In this document: one piece after another, positions 56,907-64,000 of the stretch | Layout of the letters: each line of letters starts with the position of its first letter | Numbering within the stretch: the stretch's first letter is position 1 | From: Paraphysoderma sedebokerense | Taxonomy: Eukaryota > Blastocladiomycota > Physodermatomycetes > Physodermatales > Physodermataceae | Reading direction: 5' to 3' | DNA: 64,000 nucleotides | Assembly (NCBI GenBank): GCA_025602915.1 | Contig: JAHLJZ010000003.1 | Span: 744,001 to 808,000 of the forward strand | Notes under the pieces: generated by a model | What the model was told of the DNA's origin: nothing | The model's input: the letters and a program-made list of their open reading frames with translations, nothing else | Databases searched by the model: none | Made by a program: the position numbers and the translations under genes

Positions 56907-58336
56907 TTAGACTGCTATTTGTTTGTTGACGGTCTTCTTTAGAGGTGATTCAGCCAATTTGTCTACCGCTGGGCTCGTAATGACTACGGATCCGTTGGCG
57001 TTATGGGACACGGTTTCGTCCAGAGGTTTGCTGGCTTCCAAGACCTCAGCTAACACATCCGATGCGGAAGTGGCCACAGACATTGGGGAAGCAGACTGAG
57101 GCACGTTTGATTTGGATACTTTACTTTGATGTTTGCCCAAAGCGGGTGACTGAAGCTGGGCATTGAAAGCCGCGTCTAGGAGAAAATTGATGGCGGTATT
57201 CATCGTTGCAGTGTCCGATATCTGTTGCTGTTGTTGATGATGAGCGGCAGCGGCTGCAGCAGCAGCAGCTTGTGACGGGTCAGTGTAGTAAGTGATGAAT
57301 GACTGTTGTCCTGGATTCGAACCGTTTTGAACCGAAGGATGACCTGGGTAACCATAATGGGCGGCAGCAGCATACATATCTGATGATGCATCAGGTGGGT
57401 AACCCTGATACTGGGAATACGATTGACCATTTGAAGAATTGGATGAGTGGTGAAGGTTGACGAGTTCTTGGGAGGTAGAAACCAATTCATTCAGTTTCGT
57501 GATGGCGATGAGTAACTCGTTTTGAGTGGAATTAAAAATCTTGTAACGATTCAAGACACCAGATGAATGGAGATTCGATCGTAATTGGTAAAAGTCAGAG
57601 TCCATGTAGTTTCGGATTAAGACAGGGTCGTTTCGGACTGGGGCGATTTCACCATGACGGCAAGCAAAATGGGTATAATAATTAATGATCAGGTATCTGC
57701 GGTTTGTATGTGTTGATTCAAGGGTGATAGATTTCTTGTGAAGAGTTGTCGGTTTGGGTGGGAGGGGACGTCGAGCTCTTTGCTCATAAGACTCGATTTC
57801 AGAAGAGACTTCAAATGAATCTAGAGCGGGATCGAGAGACGGTTAGTATAAGAGAATCACAAGTCACAATGAGGAGTCAAAAGAGTTAAATGTGTACCTT
57901 CTAGCTTGTATCTGCCCCAAAGCCTCATATCAGACCAACCTAAGAGTGACATTTGTTAGCGAATGTAGCAGGGAAGTGGATTTGGGTGTAGCAAGATGTC
58001 GAACATACTTAATCTCAATCCAGATTGAATGGAGGGAAGTTCAATGACCCAGAGGTCACCCGATTGGACAGAATCAATAGTGAAGATTCTACAGTGATGT
58101 ATGGTTAGCTATTGCAATGGCAAAAGAAGGGCAAAGGACAGAGTAGGAAGTGGCATAAACAACACGCACTGGTTGAAATTAATGTATCTGGCTGTCATTT
58201 CCAAAGTGACCAATCCAACGGAACCAGCCATGACGCCTTCGATAATGAGCAAGACATCGGACAAATCGTTGATGTATGCATTTTGGAAAGATGGTTTCGG
58301 TAAAACGACATAAGGGACATCAGAATAGCCTTGCAT
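56907..58336 (-). CDS. Gti1/Pac2-family (WOPR) transcription factor
   Basis: Fungus-specific DNA-binding regulator family (Wor1, Ryp1, Mit1, Pac2) controlling morphology and development. Exons: 58170-58336, 58009-58088, 57898-57939 and 56907-57820. Phases agree and give 400 residues. WOPR part a is near residues 18-95 (NAYINDLSDVLLIIEGVMAG, then SGDLWVIELPSIQSGLRL, then SWSDMRLWGRYKLE). WOPR part b is near 120-150 (HKKSITLESTHTNRRYLIINYY, corresponding to the LIKKTxSV...HLVSYY block). The C-terminal half is Gln/Ala/His/Tyr-rich. The domain is divergent: the usual RWTDG is WSDMRLW, and the usual WSPSR is missing or replaced. Confidence 0.82.
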
Positions 58337-59408
58337 GATGGACAGATTTTCTGTTTGTTATTTTTCGTGTTCAAGGAAGGGCTGAGTGATTGTTCGTTAA
58401 TACGTTTTCAAGTCAAATGCTAATCAATATCGAGAGAGGTAAATCACAAGAGCCAAAGGCCATCTATAAGGAAATCTCAAGACGAGGGGCCAACATCCCC
58501 ACCCTTGGGGGGTTGAGGATGGAGTTTGGAAGGGGGTGAATAAGGGGGAATACGCGAATATCACCCATGGGAAACAACCATCCCGGCCGACGAGGAAGAC
58601 GAATCATCCAGGACACAAACACAGAGGATCTTGATGGAATAGTCCAAAATTGCACACAACTGCCACCACCGAGAGAAAGCGGCATGTCATGTAAACAGAT
58701 TGTGGGAAAAGTGGAAGGAACAAAAGAAACTCGACTGCAGAATGTTGTGGGAATGTGAATCTACGGGGAATGGACAGTTACCTTTTGAGAGCGAGCTTAA
58801 CACAAGGAATCGGGGGTTTCAAAAAGATGAGATGTGGTAGATGAGGGATGGGGAGAGGGAAAGAGTTGCAGATGAGGTCGGTGGTCGCAGTGAAAGTCGC
58901 TGTGTCTTTGTGTCCATTTTCCCACGGCGATAGATACGGAATCGAGGCAGTTGACATGACGCATTGTCTGTCGAGGAGGAGCATTCTTCTGTGCAACAAT
59001 AGCAGAGAGAGAACCACTGCGAGAGACCACTGCATTCTGCTTATGGTTGTTGTGAATGTTCCTCTGTGATATCAATAATGCTCTTCATCATTCTCATCCT
59101 TATCATCATCAACTGATGTCTGCACTGCACTGTTTCAATCATTATTGTTGTAGTGGCCGGGGGTGGAAATCAGGGCTGCACTTAGGATCCACACTATACT
59201 TCAACTTGAGACACTCACACACACACATGTCCATCACTGAACTGACTGCTAGAGTACTATTGATAGAATGCACTCTCAACTTAACCCTCTTGTATCTATG
59301 CTATATATCCAAGTGATGTATTTCCCTGTTTCCCATTGCGGAAAGGGAAAGGGAACGGGTGCACGGTAGGCCAAGACGGCAACGTGTCCGGGCGACAGGC
59401 GCGCGACC
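58337..59408. other. Long intergenic region upstream of the WOPR and RGS genes
   Basis: About 1.1 kb between divergent genes with only short featureless open frames. A long regulatory region is usual for WOPR genes. Confidence 0.4.
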
Positions 59409-59540
59409 CTATTGGCTGCGAGGGCGTAAATTTAATTATAGCCGGCCAATCAGCGTGCGTCTCTATTCACTTGCTGAAGGTGCATTCATTCGGGCAAGAG
59501 AGGGAATTAAAAAGGGAATTAAAAGGGAATTAAAACCACA
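59409..59540 (+). promoter_or_regulatory. Probable RGS gene promoter: inverted CCAAT pair and 11-bp triple repeat
   Basis: ATTGG at 59411-59415 (CCAAT on the - strand) and CCAATCAG at 59446-59453 lie 30 bases apart in a GC-richer patch. Just downstream, GGGAATTAAAA occurs three times in tandem (about 59502-59536). CCAAT boxes are known binding sites of the Hap2/3/5 complex; use here is inference. Confidence 0.45.
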
Positions 59541-59698
59541 CCGATAATATACATTCAGAGATAGATACACAGAGAGTTCTATCTGCTGCTGAGGATTAAG
59601 AGTCACTATCTACACTCTCGTTGTCGTCATCCCATTAATCCCGCTCATTCCAGCACTATTCAACCCATTTCAAGTTCTAACCATCTCAAACCGTCAAT

Positions 59699-61262
59699 AT
59701 GCCGCAGTGGACAAGAAGAACTTCTAGTCTCAACGCTCTCAACTCTACATCTTCGACACCGCTCGGCAGTAAAAACAATTCGGCCACAAATTCGGTCAAT
59801 TCTGTAGAGTCCGCATCTGACTCGGCTAGTACCAACCACAATTCTAACCAAAACTCTCAGACCACCTCTTCCGGTGCCACCGGCCCCAACGAGGATGCCG
59901 TCGAACCGTCAACGGCAGGATCCCCACTCCCATCAAAGTCTTGCGTAAAGAAATCAAAAAAACACCGGCCACCCCCAATTAATTTGCAACCGGAATCTTC
60001 AGCCAATTCCCATCGTAATTTCAAATCAGCCAAGTCAAAATTGTACGTAAAAACGCCCACCAAGGAAGACTTCCGGAACGGTTTCAAGAATTTCGCTGAT
60101 CGCATGCGACCTGCCTCAATGAGTCCCCGAAGCCCAAGAGATCCCTTGAAAAGTCCAACCATCAAGAGCCCCAAAAGTCCTCTTTCCCCTCTTTTATCGA
60201 AATGCCCACTCAATTCTCGACGAAACTCGTTGCCCATCATTCCAGTTACCCCACCTCCTGCAACTAAAATCGCTCCTTTGAAGGAAAACGAAATCTTTGA
60301 CATTCCTCTGGCTACCATTGAAAGAGATGGGCTTTTGAAATTATTGGGAAGTAAAGTAGCATTGACATATTTCTTGTCCTACTTGCTCATCAACTATAAT
60401 ATGGAAAATCTGGTAAGATCGTTTCATTCATGCTCGCGCACTTTTGACAATATTCCTCCAGCGGCTTCCGGTCTTTTGTAACTGACGACATGACTTCTTT
60501 GTTCTAATTAATTCTCCAACTCGTTTCCACTCTAATCCCATAAAACAGTTTTTCATCCTCGATGTGAATTCTTACTTTCTCTCAGTCGCTTCCATCATTC
60601 CTTCCACCGAAATCAGTTCCTACCATCTCTCGCGGCACATTCACGAAACCTACCTCTCCCCCGGCGCAATTCTTGAACTCAACATCCCATCCACCATCCG
60701 CCGTCAGTCTCTAGAATACTATTCCCAAAAAGAATACACCAAGGCCTTCAAAAAGGCACGAAAAGCGGTCCTAGAAATGTTGGAAAGCGCATTCACAGGA
60801 TTCAAAAAGCACGAATTCTACACTTCCTTGTTCACCACCATCGGTAAAAGCAACTACATCATCAAAGATAGAAACGACGCCATCGTTGCCCTTTTCCAAA
60901 CTCTGAACGCCAAATACCCAGTCTCTTCAACCGATCTCTCGAACGAATCTTCACAAACATTACAGAACCCAACACCTACTTCCGAATCCAACGAGACCTT
61001 GAACTTTGATCAAACCAGTGAACTAAACCAACTCATTCGCACCAAGACGTATCATTTCGTGAAACATGTCTGTGGCGTCAAAGAATTGACCGATCTACCC
61101 AAAGAAGTCCTAAAAGTCATGGATCCGTCAATGGCAACCTCGACCGAGTCGTCCCCATTGTTAGGCGTTGCCGCTAGAAAAAATAGTGTCGGATTGACGA
61201 ATAAATTCTCAATCAAAGATCTCGGAAAAGAATTCAAAAGAAGATTCTCCACGACCGGCTAA
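59699..61262 (+). CDS. RGS-domain protein (regulator of G-protein signalling)
   Basis: Accelerates GTP hydrolysis by G-alpha. Exons 59699-60412 and 60549-61262 give 475 residues. A long Ser/Asn/Pro-rich N-terminal region (1-200) carries many SP sites (RPASMSPRSPRDPLKSPTIK). The RGS domain is at about 205-370: LLKLLGSKVALTYFLSYLL, NMENLFFILDVNSYF (the intron falls inside the conserved ENL-F), YLSPGAILELNIP, then ARKAVLEMLESAFTGF. The tail has a Ser/Thr-rich part and a basic end. No DEP or membrane segment, so it resembles RgsA/Rax-like short fungal RGS proteins rather than Sst2. Confidence 0.85.
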
Positions 61263-62054
61263 ATAACTCTAATTAGATAGAAAAGTAAAAAATTCATTAT
61301 CCTTCTTCACGATATGCTTCATAAAGAGGTAAATGGATCTAGACAGTTGATTATTGCAAGAGCTTAAAAGTACATGTAGAAACGTTTTTATATCCCTAAA
61401 TATTTCACGTCAAATGCGATTTTATCGTTATTTCGTTGGTTATTGCGTTGTCGTTGTTCTTATTTGTTTGAGTGTAACTATAGACTTTGATTCACTATCA
61501 GTGGTGGTGTATATATAATATATTTTTATTATTATTTGCGAATCATGAATTTTGCTACAAGCCTACACAAGCATATACAAGCACAAGGGATTGCTTCCGC
61601 ATAACGTCATTAACACTGCGCTAAATGATAGACATTGGCAGCAGAAAATAATTCAGAAACCCCAGCAATGGCCTGTTGGGAGATATTGTCAATTTGAAGA
61701 CACCCACAATGCATACCTCCTTGCCAAACCCCACATTCCTGATTCCACGGGTTCATCACCCCCGCATGAGGCGAGTCAGCCGCGCGATCTGCGACACGAG
61801 TATAATACGGCGGGGAATCCTCTTAAGGATATGGCTTGAAGGTGGTTCTGATGTAGCGAAATGAGGGTTGGTGATTCGTTTTGCGTCGACATGTTGAATT
61901 TGTCGAATAGCAAAATTGGCCGCCCTGATGTGGTATATATATCGCATCTGAAGAAGCATGCTAGCGAATCTGTTGTCTCTTTGGTTTCTTACTTTCGGGA
62001 GTAAACTAGCACTATAGCACAAAATATATTGATTTAAAATAGTATCGAATAGTA
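61263..62054. other. Intergenic, RGS 3' / P450 5'
   Basis: About 790 bases with short open frames of no recognisable kind. It must hold the P450 promoter. Confidence 0.4.
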
Positions 62055-63790
62055 ATGGCTCAAGTACTTTCAATCCTTCAACAACCTCCAGTCGTCGTTC
62101 TAGTATCCGCCGTCGTCGCGGTCGGTTCGGCCATCGTCATCATCACACTCCTCCTTGATTCTCTTCGGTCTCGAAAGAGGAGTATCCCCGGTCCAAAACC
62201 GCATCCGTTGTTGGGTAATGCGGTGGAGATATTGCGAAATTATCATCGTTTTTTGGATTTTATGCTTGATTTACAGAAAGTACATGGTAATACGTATGGA
62301 ATGAGAATACCGTTTCAACCAGCAATGGTTGCAACCACGGACGTCAAAAATATAGAGTACGTTCTGAAGACTAATTTCGAGGTAAACTTTTTTATTTTTA
62401 TTTTTCTCATGATGGATCCACATTTTAGTTCCGGGTAATTAACAAATATATTTCTCGTCAACCTCATGTCTTCCAGAATTTTGTAAAAGGCCCCCATTTC
62501 TATGAAATCCAAGATCCACTACTCGGTCATGGCATTTTCAATTCCGACGGCCATCAATGGCGGGTTCAACGTAAAACCGCATCCCACATTTTCAACGTCA
62601 AAAACTTTAGAGAATACATGGGCGTTGTATTTGAGGAACGAATCAATACCCTCTGTGACGTTCTTCGAACGGCCGCCGAATCAGAAAGTATAGTCGACAT
62701 ACAAGACTTGTTTTTCAGATTAACGTTGGATAGTTTTTCTGAGATTGGATTCGGGACTAAACTTGGGGCGTTGACGGCACCGGGACCTATTGCGTTTGCG
62801 GCTGCGTTTGATAGAGCACAAGGAATTATCGATGAAAGATTTTTAACGAGTAAACCCTTGTGGGTCTATGGGGAGCCGTTGAATGGTAAAAGGAGGGAAT
62901 TGAAAAAGTGTATAGAGATTATGGACGATTTTGCGTACGAGATGATCAGTGAGAGAAGAAAGGATTCAAACAGCGGAGATTATAGTGACTTGTTGAGTCG
63001 GTTTATCAATTTAAAAGGCGCCGATGGTAACAATTATACTGATAAGGAATTGAGAGATATTATTCTAAACTTGTAAGTTAACCGTCATTCTCATTGAATT
63101 TGATGATTTTACAACTAACTGTTTTAAACCAATAAAAGTATCATCGCTGGTCGTGATACTACCGCTCAAGCTCTTTCATGGTCGATATACCTATTATGTC
63201 AACATCCCAATGTTGTTGAAAAATTTGTCGACGAAATCAACAGAGTCACACCTAACGAATACCCCTCCTACGATGCCGTCAAAGAACTTAAATACGGTTA
63301 CCACGTTTTCGGCGAAGCATTACGTCTTTACCCTTCTGTCCCTAAAAACATGAAAATGGCAGTCTCAGATTGTGTTCTCCCCGATGGAACTAAAATCTAT
63401 CAAGGCGATGCAGTTTGTTGGTCGCCCTACGTGATGGCTAGACTGCCTGAAATTTGGGGAGAAGATGCAGCAGAGTATAAACCTGAGCGTTGGGAAAACA
63501 TGGGTAATCCAGGGCAATTCAAATACCCTGTGTTCCATGGCGGTCCTAGACTTTGCTTAGGGTATGTTTATTTCTTCTTAAATATACTTTTTCGTCTCTA
63601 GAACAAATTTATTGATTTCATTCCGTGTAGACAATCAATGGCCCAATTCGAAGCAGTTTCTTGTCTGGCTGCTATTCTTCGTGAATTTAAATTCGAGTTA
63701 GTCGACAACCCGAAAGATATTACATACGCAGCAGCATTAACATTGCCCGTTAAGAATGGACTCAGAGTCCGTGTCCATAAACGTAACTAA
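62055..63790 (+). CDS. Cytochrome P450, fatty-acid omega-hydroxylase-like (CYP86/94/704/52 clan)
   Basis: Haem monooxygenase of the ER membrane. Exons: 62055-62381, 62477-63072, 63139-63561 and 63631-63790. All phases agree and give 501 residues. An N-terminal membrane anchor (VVVLVSAVVAVGSAIVIITL) is followed by the Pro-rich hinge IPGPKPHPLLGN, the HQWRVQRK C-helix, the I-helix oxygen-binding motif AGRDTTAQ, ExxR as EALR, the PERW motif, and the haem loop FHGGPRLCLG with Cys447. The block HGIFNSDGHQW and the overall pattern fit long-chain alkane or fatty-acid hydroxylases. The exact substrate cannot be read from sequence. Confidence 0.92.
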
Positions 63791-64000
63791 CTGTAACAAA
63801 AACAAACTATATGTCGTAATTTATATTATAAAAGCCTTGTACTAAATCAGCCTGAAAAAATTAACTAAATGCTTGTGAATTATATCGATTGATTTGAATT
63901 CAAAAATAAAATTTATCTGATTAAAACCTTCGGACCCGTCCTTTTGAACCCGAGTGCCGCAGCCCCGTCCGGTGAAGCGGAACCCTGTCACTGTCTTTGA

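Overview
The window reads as nuclear DNA of a fungus, probably from an early-diverging and possibly flagellated lineage. Genes are compact and on both strands, with many short GT-AG introns (mostly 50-150 nt). The kingdom call rests on a Gti1/Pac2 (WOPR) transcription factor, a eukaryote-type UDP-galactopyranose mutase, a Swi1-type ARID protein and a Nup53-type nucleoporin. The lineage is inference: a secreted alpha-carbonic anhydrase, a TIG/cadherin-like multi-pass surface receptor and a PRL phosphatase are unusual in Dikarya. I saw no tRNA, rRNA, CRISPR array, LTR element or virus-like element.

Layout. 1-771: 3' end of alpha-SNAP (SEC17). 947-7980 (-): INO80 ATPase. 8571-10135 (-): decayed PIF/Harbinger transposase. 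10543-12607 (-): NUP53. 13041-14199 (-): RPL13A, divergent from RPT6 (14758-16786, +). 17.4-19.3 kb and 27.3-29.3 kb: two copies of a head-to-head pair, a leucine-rich-repeat-like, probably tail-anchored protein (-) and a deaminase-like protein (+). A giant surface receptor (19933-26232, -) lies between them. Then UDP-galactopyranose mutase (30052-32250, -), a small uncertain gene, a PRL phosphatase (33992-35112, +), an F-box protein (to 37534, +), a GPI-anchor-like surface protein (38046-39844, -), alpha-carbonic anhydrase (41600-42756, -), a proline-rich protein (43749-45272, +) and SWI1 (45779-51743, +). At 52.3-56.5 kb is a tandem array of IFI6/ISG12-like membrane proteins in various states of decay. 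It is followed by the WOPR factor (56907-58336, -), an RGS protein (59699-61262, +) and a cytochrome P450 (62055-63790, +).

Most of the window is housekeeping: chromatin remodelling, proteasome, ribosome, nuclear pore and vesicle fusion. The accessory content is concentrated in two places. The first is the duplicated divergent pair, whose two shared promoters both carry an RFX/X-box-like motif. The second is the IFI6-like array, whose proteins appear to carry two related flanking modules around a glycine/alanine-rich hydrophobic core. The divergent pair is the best candidate here for an undescribed two-gene system.
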